A stretch of 64,000 nt of DNA, taken from contig NZ_JACIDZ010000007.1 in assembly GCF_014196625.1 (NCBI RefSeq), forward strand, positions 1-64,000. The letters run 5' to 3'. How positions within the stretch are numbered: the stretch's first letter is position 1; each line of letters starts with the position of its first letter. This DNA comes from Martelella radicis. GTDB lineage: Bacteria > Pseudomonadota > Alphaproteobacteria > Rhizobiales > Rhizobiaceae. The notes below the pieces were generated by a model. That model was not told where the DNA came from. It saw only the letters and a list, made by a program, of their open reading frames with translations, and did no database searches. Positions 19,285 to 27,068 of the stretch are shown here, piece by piece. A program made the translations under genes and the position numbers.

Positions 19285-19384
19285 CCGGGAGGCTGGTGGT
19301 GGACGTGCCACTCGCCAACCGGGTCAGGTCCGGAAGGAAGCAGCCCCAACGAGTTGTGTACGGGTCATCGTGCCGGTCTCCCAC
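19285..19384 (+). ncRNA. ffs: Signal recognition particle RNA (4.5S, small bacterial type)
   Basis: The conserved domain IV is present: GGTCAGGTCCGGAAGGAAGC starting at 19322 holds the Ffh-binding symmetric and asymmetric loops and the GGAA tetraloop. The terminal helix pairs 19287-19291 (GGGAG) with 19378-19382 (CTCCC). Length near 100 bases fits the alphaproteobacterial small form. Together with Ffh it targets nascent membrane proteins to FtsY. It lies directly upstream of ybaK and dnaX, a familiar neighbourhood in rhizobia. The ends are approximate to a few bases. Confidence 0.95.
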
Positions 19385-19415
19385 CCTCCCCTTATTCCCA
19401 AGCGGAGACGTTTCC

Positions 19416-19886
19416 ATGAGCATCGACAGCGTTCGCGCGCACCTTAACGCCGCCGCCCCCGACCTCGCCATCATCGAGACGGAGGAAAGCAGCGCCACGG
19501 TGGAAGAGGCCGCTGCCGCCCATGACGTCGCGCCCGCGCAGATCGCCAAGACGCTTTCCTTTTCGGTCAAGGACGAGCGCTTCCTGCTGGTTGCCCGCGG
19601 CGATGCCCGCATCGACAACAAGAAGGCCAAGGCGGCCTTCGGCGGCAAGGTGCGCATGCTCTCGCTCGAAGACGTCGAGACGATTACCGGTCATCCCGTC
19701 GGCGGCGTCTGCCCCTTCGGTCTGGCCGAGCCGATCGCCGTTTACTGCGATGTCAGCCTGAAGGCCTTCGATGTGGTCTATCCCGCTGCCGGCGCCCGCA
19801 ACGCAGCCGTGCGCATCGCACCCCACCGGATCGCCGAGATTACCGGCGCCGAGTGGGTCGATGTCTGCCAGGAGCCCGCCCCTTGA
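19416..19886 (+). CDS. YbaK/EbsC-type aminoacyl-tRNA deacylase domain protein
   Basis: A 156-residue free-standing editing domain related to the INS domain of prolyl-tRNA synthetase. It deacylates mischarged tRNA (Cys- or Ala-tRNA(Pro) in known members). Visible landmarks are the invariant lysine in DARIDNKKAK, GHPVGGVCPFGL, and AAGARNAAVRI. The start at 19416 follows GCGGAGACG. It sits just after the SRP RNA and ahead of dnaX. Confidence 0.88.
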   Translation: MSIDSVRAHLNAAAPDLAIIETEESSATVEEAAAAHDVAPAQIAKTLSFSVKDERFLLVARGDARIDNKKAKAAFGGKVRMLSLEDVETITGHPVGGVCPFGLAEPIAVYCDVSLKAFDVVYPAAGARNAAVRIAPHRIAEITGAEWVDVCQEPAP

Positions 19887-20040
19887 GGCGAACCTGCCGC
19901 CGGCATCCAAAATTCCTGTGCATTTTCCTTTCGGCTCTGCCAAACTGCCGCGGCTTTCGTGACTCCCGCGCCGGGTCTCGACTATGCTTGCCGCCTGCCG
20001 GCCGTTGAAGCCGGCCGGACAACAACCAATATGAGTGGCA
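19887..20040 (+). other. Intergenic region ahead of dnaX with a hairpin
   Basis: GCCGGC (19997-20002) can pair with GCCGGC (20010-20015) around a 7-base loop; no T-run follows. The dnaX promoter should lie upstream of this, but no clear boxes are visible. Confidence 0.35.
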
Positions 20041-21957
20041 ATGGCCGACGACGCATCCGACATTGAACCGAACAAACCCGCTTCCGACGGCAGCGGCTAC
20101 CGCGTTCTGGCGCGCAAATACCGCCCGAAGGACTTCTCCGACCTGATGGTCGGCCAGGAGCCGATGGTGCGCACGCTGACCAATGCGTTCGAGACCGGAC
20201 GGATCGCGCAGGCCTACATGCTGACCGGCGTGCGCGGCGTGGGCAAGACCACGACGGCGCGCATTCTGGCGCGCGGCCTCAATTACAAGACCGATACGGT
20301 CGACAAGCCGACGATCGACCTGAAGGAGCTTGGCGAGCACTGCCAGGCGATCATGGACGGCCGCCATGTCGACGTGATCGAGATGGACGCCGCCTCCCAT
20401 ACCGGCATCGACGACATTCGCGAGATCATCGACCAGGTGCGTTACCGGCCGTCGACGGCGCGCTACAAGGTCTACATCATCGACGAAGTGCACATGCTCT
20501 CCACCCAGGCCTTCAATGGCCTCTTGAAGACGCTGGAAGAGCCGCCGGAACATGTGAAATTCATCTTCGCCACCACCGAAATTCGAAAAGTTCCGATCAC
20601 GGTGCTGTCGCGCTGCCAGCGCTTCGACCTGCGCCGCATTCCCGCTGCCGATCTGGTGCGGCTCTATTCCACGATTGCCGCCAAGGAAGGCGTGACGATC
20701 GAGGATGAGGCGCTGTCGATGATCGCGCGCGCGGCTGAAGGCTCGGCCCGTGACGGCATGTCGCTGCTCGACCAGGCGATCTCCCACGGCAATGGCCATG
20801 TGGAGGCATCCGCCGTGCGCGGCATGCTCGGCCTTGCCGACCGCGCCCGTATCGTTGACCTCTTCGGCCATGTGGTGCGCGGCGACGTCAAGGCAGCGCT
20901 CGAAGAATTTCTGGCGCAGTACGAATCGGGCGCCAATCCGGTGGTCGTGCTCAATGATCTGGCCGATTTCACCCATCTGGTGACGCGGCTCAAATATGTG
21001 CCGGAAGGCGCCGATGACGTTTCGCTGAGCGAGATCGAACGGACCAAGGGTCGCGAATTCGCCGAAAGCGTTGCCGTTTCCGCCCTGTCACGCATCTGGC
21101 AGATGCTGCTGAAGGGCATTCCGGAGACGGAGAACGCCGCCCGCCCCTATGGCGCGGCCGAGATGGTGCTGATCCGCCTGACGCACGCCGCCCACCTGCC
21201 CTCGCCCGAAGATGCCGCGCGCCGGCTGCTGGCGCTCGAGAGCGGCGAGGCGCAAACCCCGCCGTCTCGCCCGTCCGCGACGTCGCCCCAGAACGGCGGG
21301 AATGGTGGAGGAACGAGCGCCCGGGCGGTCTCTGCCTCCGCGACAGGCGAACAGGCTTCACGGCCGTCCGCAACGGTCACCATGCTGCGACCACAGACTT
21401 CCGAGACGCCGCAGCCGGAGCCCGGCGAGGCCGCCCCGGTGGAGGTAGAGCCGGCGCCAGAACCGGCCGCGGCCAGCGCGCCGGAACCGCCGAAGACGTC
21501 CGCCATCAAATCGCTGCAGGACATCACCGACCTTTGCTCGAAACATCGCGCGCCGCTGATCCGCGCGCAGATTCGCAATTTCGTCCGCCTCGTGCGCCTT
21601 GAGCCCGGACGGCTCGAGGTCAATCTCGAAGACGGCGCGTCGCAGACCTTTCTGAATGAACTCGGCACGAAACTGCGCGAATGGACCGGCGAAAGCTGGT
21701 TCGTCAGCCTCAGCCGCGAGAAGGGCGAGGCAACGCTGGTCGAGGCGGAAACGGCGGCACGGGACAAGCTTTTCCGCGACGCCCGCGAGGATCCGGAAGT
21801 CGCCTCGATCCTGAAATTCTTCCCCGGCGCCAGGATCACTGATGTGCGGGTGCGGGCGGAAGAGACGGAGACTGCGGAAGGCGGCGCCGACGGCCTGCCC
21901 GACGCCGCCGTCAACGAGGATGGCGACGTCCTTCCAGAAGACGATCTCGACGACTGA
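20041..21957 (+). CDS. dnaX: DNA polymerase III subunit tau/gamma (clamp loader)
   Basis: A 638-residue AAA+ clamp-loader ATPase. Walker A is GVRGVGKTTTAR at about residues 65-76, Walker B VYIIDEVHML, and the sensor region FATTEIRKVP. The Cys4 zinc module of E. coli DnaX is missing; in its place is VDKPTIDLKELGEHCQAIM with one cysteine. A proline/glutamate-rich linker at about 400-490 leads to the tau-specific C-terminal domain. I see no slippery A-run for a programmed gamma frameshift. The ATG at 20041 is preferred; a GTG lies two codons upstream. Confidence 0.95.
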   Translation: MADDASDIEPNKPASDGSGYRVLARKYRPKDFSDLMVGQEPMVRTLTNAFETGRIAQAYMLTGVRGVGKTTTARILARGLNYKTDTVDKPTIDLKELGEHCQAIMDGRHVDVIEMDAASHTGIDDIREIIDQVRYRPSTARYKVYIIDEVHMLSTQAFNGLLKTLEEPPEHVKFIFATTEIRKVPITVLSRCQRFDLRRIPAADLVRLYSTIAAKEGVTIEDEALSMIARAAEGSARDGMSLLDQAISHGNGHVEASAVRGMLGLADRARIVDLFGHVVRGDVKAALEEFLAQYESGANPVVVLNDLADFTHLVTRLKYVPEGADDVSLSEIERTKGREFAESVAVSALSRIWQMLLKGIPETENAARPYGAAEMVLIRLTHAAHLPSPEDAARRLLALESGEAQTPPSRPSATSPQNGGNGGGTSARAVSASATGEQASRPSATVTMLRPQTSETPQPEPGEAAPVEVEPAPEPAAASAPEPPKTSAIKSLQDITDLCSKHRAPLIRAQIRNFVRLVRLEPGRLEVNLEDGASQTFLNELGTKLREWTGESWFVSLSREKGEATLVEAETAARDKLFRDAREDPEVASILKFFPGARITDVRVRAEETETAEGGADGLPDAAVNEDGDVLPEDDLDD

Positions 21958-21999
21958 CACCAAACCTTTTGAATTTGAACAGAAAATGAGGAGAATTCC

Positions 22000-22323
22000 A
22001 TGCGCGACCTGATGGGCATGATGGGCAAGATGAAGGAAATGCAGGCCAAGATGGAGCAGCTGCAGGAGGACATCGCAGCCGTGGAAGTCGATGGCGTTTC
22101 CGGCGGCGGCATGGTCAATGTGAAGATGACCGGCAAGGGCGAGATGATCTCCATCAAGATCGACCCGACGCTGCTCTCCGAAGACGACGCCGAAATGCTC
22201 GAGGACCTGATCGTCGCCGCCCATCGCGATGCCAAGGACCGCGCCGAGCAGAAGGCCGAGGAAATGACCAAGGAACTGACCGCCGGCCTGCCGATTCCGC
22301 CCGGCATGAAGCTCCCCTTCTAG
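22000..22323 (+). CDS. ybaB: YbaB/EbfC nucleoid-associated protein
   Basis: A 107-residue DNA-binding protein of the YbaB/EbfC family, which forms a tweezer-like dimer. The N-terminal helix is rich in Met, Lys and Glu (LMGMMGKMKEMQAKM), and SGGGMVNVKMTGKGE and IPPGMKLPF close the family pattern. It has a strong GAGGAGAA ribosome site and lies 42 bases after dnaX, as in most bacteria (dnaX-ybaB-recR). Confidence 0.95.
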   Translation: MRDLMGMMGKMKEMQAKMEQLQEDIAAVEVDGVSGGGMVNVKMTGKGEMISIKIDPTLLSEDDAEMLEDLIVAAHRDAKDRAEQKAEEMTKELTAGLPIPPGMKLPF

Positions 22324-22333
22324 GATCCCGACC

Positions 22334-22945
22334 ATGACCATCGGCGCGCTCGCCCTTTTCGCCATCACGCTTTTTGTTGCCGCGGGCTCCCCGGGGCCGA
22401 GCGTGGCAGCCCTTGTCGCCCGCGTGCTGTCGCGCGGACACCGCGACGTGCTGCCCTTCATGGCGGCGATGTGGCTGGGCGAGGCACTGTGGCTGACGCT
22501 GGCCGTCTTCGGACTGGTCGCCGTGGCGTCTGCCTTCCACGAAGTCTTCATCGCCATCAAATGGGCGGGCGTCGCCTATCTCGCCTGGCTGGCGTGGAAG
22601 ATGTGGACCGCCGATCCGGCGGCGGACGGCGAGGAACTGCCGAGCGCCGCATCCGGCTGGAAGATGTTCCTGACCGGCATGAGCGTCACGCTCGGCAATC
22701 CGAAGATCATGATGTTCTACGTCGCGCTCCTGCCGACCATCATCGATCTCGGCAGCGTCACGCTTCTCGGCTGGGTCGAACTGACGGTAACGCTCCTGAT
22801 CGTGCTCGCGATTGTCGATCTCTCCTGGGTTTTCATGGCCGCCAAGGCACGGCGTTTCCTGAAAAGCCCGCGCGCCATGAAGATCGCCAACCGCATCTCC
22901 GCCGGCATGATCGGCGGCGCAGCTGCGGCGATTGCGACGCGATGA
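22334..22945 (+). CDS. LysE/RhtB family amino-acid exporter
   Basis: A 203-residue inner-membrane protein with six hydrophobic segments. It shows the family N-terminal signature VAAGSPGPSVAAL at about residues 15-27 and the second motif SVTLGNPKIMMFYVALLP. It exports amino acids or homoserine-like compounds; the substrate is not predictable. It is inserted between ybaB and recR (10 bases after ybaB), which normally adjoin each other in many bacteria. Confidence 0.9.
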   Translation: MTIGALALFAITLFVAAGSPGPSVAALVARVLSRGHRDVLPFMAAMWLGEALWLTLAVFGLVAVASAFHEVFIAIKWAGVAYLAWLAWKMWTADPAADGEELPSAASGWKMFLTGMSVTLGNPKIMMFYVALLPTIIDLGSVTLLGWVELTVTLLIVLAIVDLSWVFMAAKARRFLKSPRAMKIANRISAGMIGGAAAAIATR

Positions 22946-22983
22946 TGATTCCAATCCGGCTCCCGATAGGCTAAAGCGCCACC

Positions 22984-23589
22984 ATGGCAAAACGAGTCAC
23001 CGGTCCCGAAATCGAAAAACTGATCCAGCTTCTGGCGAAGGTGCCGGGGCTTGGGCCGCGTTCGGCGCGGCGCGCGGCGCTGCACCTGATCAAGAAGCGC
23101 GACCAGTTGATGGGCCCTCTGTCGGGTGCCATGCAGGATGCCTATGACAAGGTGAAGATCTGCTCGACCTGCGGCAATGTCGATACTGCCGATCCCTGCA
23201 CGATCTGCACCGATCCGACCCGCGACCAAAGCCTGGTCATCGTCGTGGAAGACGTCGGCGATCTCTGGGCGCTGGAACGCGCGGCGGCGCTGAATGCCGC
23301 CTATCACGTGCTTGGCGGCACGCTGTCGCCGCTCGATGGCATCGGGCCGGATGACCTGACGATTGCAGCTCTTGTCGATCGGGTGAAGGCGGGCGAGGTC
23401 AAGGAACTGATCATCGCCGTCAACGCCACCGTCGAAGGTCAAGCAACCGCGCACTTCATCACCGACCAGCTCGAGGGCATGGATATCAAGGTAACCCGGC
23501 TTGCGCACGGCGTGCCGGTCGGCGGCGAGCTCGACTATCTGGACGAGGGCACGCTGGTGGCTGCGCTCAGGTCGCGTACGAGCCTCTGA
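22984..23589 (+). CDS. recR: Recombination mediator protein RecR
   Basis: A 201-residue DNA-clamp protein of the RecFOR pathway. It has a helix-hairpin-helix ([15 protein letters not shown]), a Cys4 zinc finger ([16 protein letters not shown]) and a Toprim domain ([14 protein letters not shown]), followed by the [12 protein letters not shown]-terminal tail. Full length. It is co-directional with dnaX-ybaB-lysE, 38 bases after lysE. Confidence 0.96.
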   Translation: MAKRVTGPEIEKLIQLLAKVPGLGPRSARRAALHLIKKRDQLMGPLSGAMQDAYDKVKICSTCGNVDTADPCTICTDPTRDQSLVIVVEDVGDLWALERAAALNAAYHVLGGTLSPLDGIGPDDLTIAALVDRVKAGEVKELIIAVNATVEGQATAHFITDQLEGMDIKVTRLAHGVPVGGELDYLDEGTLVAALRSRTSL

Positions 23590-23607
23590 GAATGCCGCGC
23601 TGACGCC

Positions 23608-24216
23608 TCAATCCTTCAGTGATTCCAGCAGCACTGTCAGCTTCTGCCCGCCCGTCCACTGCAAGGCTGCCCAGCCGGCTTCCCGCGCCGCCTCGACATT
23701 CTTCGCCTGGTCATCCACCAGAACATGATCTTCGGCGCCAAACCCGCTGTGCCGTTCCGCCGCACGGAAGAAGGCCGGGTCGGGTTTCTTCACGCCGAGG
23801 GCGGCCGAGTAGACGATACCGTCGACGTGGTTTCCAAGGCCGAGCGTTCCCATCAGATAGCGCGCGCGCAGATGTTCCTGATTGGTCGCCAGATAGATGG
23901 TCATGCCTTCAGCCCTCAGATCATCGCAGGCAGCGAGCACTGCGTCATCAACACCTGAATCGCGCGCGAACCAGTAATCGACGAAATCCTCGGCGGAAAC
24001 CGGAGCCTCAAGCACCGGCAGGCAATCATTGAGGACCTCGACAAGCTGCTTGCGCCCGGCGACCACATCCGGCCAGTGCGGGCGGAAGAAATGATGCTCC
24101 AGCCTCTCCGGATCGATCCCGAGATCGCGCTCGATATCTGTTGCCCAAGACAGACGGTCACCGGGTCGTCCGTTCACGACCACGCCGTCCACATCCAGCA
24201 TCAGGCAGCGTTTCAT
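23608..24216 (-). CDS. HAD superfamily hydrolase
   Basis: A 202-residue HAD phosphatase. Motif I is LDVDGVVV (nucleophile Asp near residue 7), motif II YLATNQ, motif III GVKKPDPAFF and motif IV VLVDDQAKNV. The cap region is helical (type C1). The start at 24216 is set by GGAGGACGGG. An upstream in-frame start lies in the ars promoter region and is not supported. It is convergent with recR and divergent from arsR. Substrate unknown. Confidence 0.88.
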   Translation of the reverse strand: MKRCLMLDVDGVVVNGRPGDRLSWATDIERDLGIDPERLEHHFFRPHWPDVVAGRKQLVEVLNDCLPVLEAPVSAEDFVDYWFARDSGVDDAVLAACDDLRAEGMTIYLATNQEHLRARYLMGTLGLGNHVDGIVYSAALGVKKPDPAFFRAAERHSGFGAEDHVLVDDQAKNVEAAREAGWAALQWTGGQKLTVLLESLKD

Positions 24217-24308
24217 CCCGTCCTCCTTGGTGTCCTGACCCGTTTGGTAACCCGTCACGGTTCTTATGGAAAGGGCGAGCGGGTTTCGGGCTGCCATCAG
24301 AAACACGA

Positions 24309-24344
24309 TTGACTTCGACAATATATCCATTATTCTGGATATAT
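24309..24344 (+). promoter_or_regulatory. arsR promoter and palindromic operator
   Basis: TTGACT (24309-24314), a 16-base spacer, and TATTCT (24331-24336). A perfect 8-base inverted repeat, ATATATCC (24321-24328) and GGATATAT (24337-24344), spans the -10 box and reaches the start codon. The predicted transcription start falls on the arsR ATG (24343), so the mRNA is probably leaderless and the repressor covers the -10 region. Confidence 0.7.
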
Positions 24345-24696
24345 GGATAATACAGAAACAATCGCGGTGCTTGCCGCCCTCGCCCAGCCGACCAGGCTAC
24401 AGGCCTTCCGCCTGCTCGTTGAAGCAGAGCCGGTGGGCATTGCCGCAGGCGACCTCGCGCGCAGGCTGGAGATACCGCAGAACACCATGTCGGCCCATCT
24501 CAACACGCTGACCCAGGCGGGCATTGTCACGGGGCTGAGACAGGGACGGTCCATCATCTACCGCGCCAACCTCGAACGGCTGCGCGCGGCCATGCTTTTT
24601 CTGCTGCGCGATTGCTGCGGCGGCAATCCGGATCTCTGCACGCCGCTGATCGAGGATCTTGCGCCCTGCTGCGAAACACACCCCACGGAGACGTGA
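24343..24696 (+). CDS. arsR: ArsR family arsenical-responsive repressor
   Basis: A 117-residue winged-helix metalloregulator. The DNA-binding part includes LARRLEIPQNTMSAHLNTL at about residues 38-56. The classic ELCVCDL site in the recognition helix is absent. Instead the C-terminal part has Cys91, Cys92, Cys99, Cys109 and Cys110, comparable to the C-terminal arsenite site of the Acidithiobacillus-type ArsR. The start codon lies inside the operator palindrome with no ribosome site, which suggests a leaderless message. First gene of arsR-arsC-acr3. Confidence 0.93.
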   Translation: MDNTETIAVLAALAQPTRLQAFRLLVEAEPVGIAAGDLARRLEIPQNTMSAHLNTLTQAGIVTGLRQGRSIIYRANLERLRAAMLFLLRDCCGGNPDLCTPLIEDLAPCCETHPTET

Positions 24697-24700
24697 TGCC

Positions 24701-25228
24701 ATGACCGAGAAGACCCTGAACGTGCTTTTTCTGTGCACCGGCAATTCCGCGCGGTCCATTCTGGCCGAATCGATCCTCAGCGGCGAAGGCAGTGGCCGGT
24801 TCCGCGCATTTTCCGCCGGAAGCCATCCGAAGGACACGCCAAACCCGCTGGCGCTGGAAACGCTCAAGGCCATGGGCTACCGCTCCGAGGGGTTCCGCTC
24901 GAAGAGCTGGGACGAGTTCACCGAACCCGGCGCGCCGGAAATCGATTTCATCATCACCGTCTGCGACAGTGCGGCCGGCGAGGCATGCCCGATCATGCGC
25001 GGCCCCGGCCGGCGCGCCCATTGGGGCGTCGAGGATCCGAGCCATGTGGAGGGTACGCACGAGGAGAAGCTGCGGGCCTTTGCCCAGACCGCGACCTATC
25101 TCAAGAGCCGGATCATGGCCTTCATCAACCTCTACAAGGATGGGGGCGGGCCGGAAGACCCAGGCGGCAAGCTGAAGGAAATCGGCGCCATGGAAGGCGC
25201 CACCGAGAAAGCCCGGAAGGCCGACTGA
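24701..25228 (+). CDS. arsC: Arsenate reductase, low-molecular-weight phosphatase fold (thioredoxin-coupled type)
   Basis: A 175-residue enzyme that reduces arsenate to arsenite. The P-loop CTGNSARS lies near residues 12-19 and carries the catalytic Cys and Arg (CX5R). ITVCDSAAGEACP supplies the second and third cysteines of the relay, and the Asp region is HWGVEDPS. It lies 4 bases after arsR and 1 base before acr3. The product, arsenite, is exported by the next gene. Confidence 0.93.
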   Translation: MTEKTLNVLFLCTGNSARSILAESILSGEGSGRFRAFSAGSHPKDTPNPLALETLKAMGYRSEGFRSKSWDEFTEPGAPEIDFIITVCDSAAGEACPIMRGPGRRAHWGVEDPSHVEGTHEEKLRAFAQTATYLKSRIMAFINLYKDGGGPEDPGGKLKEIGAMEGATEKARKAD

Positions 25229-25229
25229 C

Positions 25230-26306
25230 ATGTCAACATTCGAACGTTACCTGACCCTCTGGGTCGCGCTCTGCATTGTCGTCGGCATCGCGCTCGGCCA
25301 TTTCTTCCCCTCCGTCTTCGTCGCCATCGGCGCGCTCGAGATCGCCCGCGTCAACCTGCCCGTCGCCGTGCTGATCTGGCTGATGATCATTCCGATGCTG
25401 CTGAAGATCGACTTCTCTGCCCTTGCGGAGGTTGGTCGCCACTGGCGCGGCATCTCGGTCACGCTCTTCGTCAACTGGGCGGTGAAGCCGTTTTCCATGG
25501 CCCTGCTCGGCTGGCTGTTCATCGGCTGGCTGTTCCGGCCGCTGCTGCCGGCAGACCAGATCGACAGCTATATCGCCGGGCTGATCATCCTAGCCGCAGC
25601 CCCCTGCACCGCCATGGTGTTCGTCTGGTCGAACCTGACGAAGGGCGAGCCGCATTTCACGCTTTCTCAGGTGGCGCTGAATGACGCAATCATGATCGTC
25701 GCCTTTGCCCCGATCGTCGCGCTGCTGCTCGGGCTTTCGGCCATCACCGTGCCGTGGTCGACTCTGGTGCTGTCGGTCGCGCTCTACATCGTCATTCCGG
25801 TGATCATCTCGCAGATCATCCGCAAGAGCCTGATCAAGGACGGCTCGACGGCAAGGCTCGATGCCCTGCTGGCGAAGATCCAGCCCGCCTCGCTGGTGGC
25901 GTTGCTGGCGACGCTCGTCCTGCTATTCTCCTTCCAGGGCGAACAGATCCTGGCCCAGCCGATGATCATCGCGCTTCTGGCGGTCCCGATCCTGATCCAG
26001 GTCTATTTCAACTCCGGCCTTGCCTATTTCCTCAACCGCGCTTCCGGCGAGGAGCATTGCGTGGCTGGCCCCTCGGCGCTTATCGGCGCGTCGAACTTCT
26101 TCGAGCTTGCCGTCGCCGCCGCGATCAGTCTTTTCGGCTTCAATTCGGGAGCGGCGCTGGCAACGGTCGTCGGCGTCCTGATCGAGGTGCCGGTCATGCT
26201 CTCGGTCGTCGCCATCGTCAACCGGACGAAGGGCTGGTACGAGGCAGGACCGGCCGTTTCCCGCAATACCGCTCAGCGGCCGAGGAGCGAATCCAGCGCC
26301 TCATAG
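25230..26306 (+). CDS. acr3: ACR3 family arsenite efflux permease
   Basis: A 358-residue carrier with ten hydrophobic segments, of the BART/ACR3 family. The essential cysteine is in LAAAPCTAMVFVWS at about residue 127. NDAIMIVAFAP and PSALIGASNFFELAVA are also conserved family stretches. It extrudes arsenite using the proton motive force. It starts one base after arsC. Its last 34 bases overlap the convergent dsbB-like gene, and the C-terminal tail beyond the last helix is short and unremarkable. Confidence 0.95.
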   Translation: MSTFERYLTLWVALCIVVGIALGHFFPSVFVAIGALEIARVNLPVAVLIWLMIIPMLLKIDFSALAEVGRHWRGISVTLFVNWAVKPFSMALLGWLFIGWLFRPLLPADQIDSYIAGLIILAAAPCTAMVFVWSNLTKGEPHFTLSQVALNDAIMIVAFAPIVALLLGLSAITVPWSTLVLSVALYIVIPVIISQIIRKSLIKDGSTARLDALLAKIQPASLVALLATLVLLFSFQGEQILAQPMIIALLAVPILIQVYFNSGLAYFLNRASGEEHCVAGPSALIGASNFFELAVAAAISLFGFNSGAALATVVGVLIEVPVMLSVVAIVNRTKGWYEAGPAVSRNTAQRPRSESSAS

Positions 26307-26824
26307 CTTGTCGGATTGTCCGGGCAGAGCCCGACGCCGCATTCGGCAAGCGTGGAAACGCCATTGCCAAGCGTCATCACCGCAAACAGGGCGACGGCGA
26401 GAAGGCCGAGCCCGCCGCGCTGCACCCGCTCGGAAGCCCGCGACGGCCCGAGCACCAGCATGACGCCCGTGCCCAGGACGACGACGGCAAACAGCACGAA
26501 GGCCCAGCTATAAAAATGCATGCCGAGAAAGGGCGCGCCATAGCCGCCCGTTCCCGGCACGACATGCAGCGCCACCTGCCGCAGCGCCGCCGCGCCGCCG
26601 GCGACCGCCCCCAGAAGCATCAGCCCGTAGTGGCGGGCATCGACGCCCAGCAACACATTGAGCGCCAGCCCCGTGCCGACGATGACGAAACCGGCGCGCT
26701 GCAGCAGGCAGAGCGGGCAAGGCAGGTCGCCGTTTGCGAACTGGTCATAAAAGGCGAACAGAAGAACGAAGGAAATGGCGAGAAGCGCCAGCACATTCAG
26801 AAGATGGGCAATACGGACAGGCAT
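26273..26824 (-). CDS. DsbB-like disulfide bond formation protein (variant)
   Basis: A 183-residue inner-membrane thiol oxidase of the DsbB family. The first redox pair is CPLC at about residues 36-39, in LPCPLCLLQRAGF. The second pair, which in E. coli DsbB lies in the loop between helices 3 and 4, is absent there (that loop reads VPGTGGYGAPFLGMHF). Two cysteines lie instead at the C-terminus in ECGVGLCPDN, after what looks like a fifth helix (about 137-157). It follows the DUF5993 gene by 8 bases. Its 3' end overlaps acr3 by 34 bases. Confidence 0.82.
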   Translation of the reverse strand: MPVRIAHLLNVLALLAISFVLLFAFYDQFANGDLPCPLCLLQRAGFVIVGTGLALNVLLGVDARHYGLMLLGAVAGGAAALRQVALHVVPGTGGYGAPFLGMHFYSWAFVLFAVVVLGTGVMLVLGPSRASERVQRGGLGLLAVALFAVMTLGNGVSTLAECGVGLCPDNPTSYEALDSLLGR

Positions 26825-26832
26825 GGATCACC

Positions 26833-26988
26833 TCAAAGATCGATGTCGAGCACGTCTGTCGCGTGCAGTCTGAAAAGGACGAAAAGCACCAGAACGGCGA
26901 TCACCGTCAAAAGCGCGGCGATGCCGCGATGCCCGCGCCAGGCGCTGAAGAGCGCGCCGGCGCAAATGAAAAAGGGCAGTGTCATCAT
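26833..26988 (-). CDS. DUF5993-type small membrane protein, partner of the DsbB-like protein
   Basis: A 51-residue protein with two hydrophobic helices (about 3-13 and 20-38) and the ending HATDVLDIDL, which I associate with DUF5993. The start is fixed by GGAGGA 8 bases upstream of two tandem ATG codons. A longer frame to 27009 lacks a ribosome site. The stop lies 8 bases before the dsbB-like gene, so the two are co-translated. A role as an accessory subunit is inferred from this pairing only. Confidence 0.75.
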   Translation of the reverse strand: MMTLPFFICAGALFSAWRGHRGIAALLTVIAVLVLFVLFRLHATDVLDIDL

Positions 26989-27016
26989 GAGAAGCTTCCT
27001 CCGCCTCATTGAAAAC

Positions 27017-27043
27017 AAACGCGGCGGCATTGCGCCGCCGCGT
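27017..27043 (-). terminator. Terminator of the AGCS symporter gene
   Basis: A perfect 11-bp stem, AACGCGGCGGC (27017-27027) with its complement at 27033-27043, 5-base loop. On the minus strand TGTTTTC follows. It isolates the symporter gene from the DUF5993-dsbB pair. Confidence 0.85.
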
Positions 27044-27068
27044 TCTGAAGATCGGGCTTTGCCCGTTA

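Noticed and set aside
20041-21957. Programmed frameshift in dnaX
   Set aside because: I found no A-rich slippery heptamer followed by a stem-loop.
24217-26306. Arsenic operon on a mobile island
   Set aside because: No integrase, tRNA junction, insertion sequence or flanking repeat is visible, and base composition resembles the neighbours.
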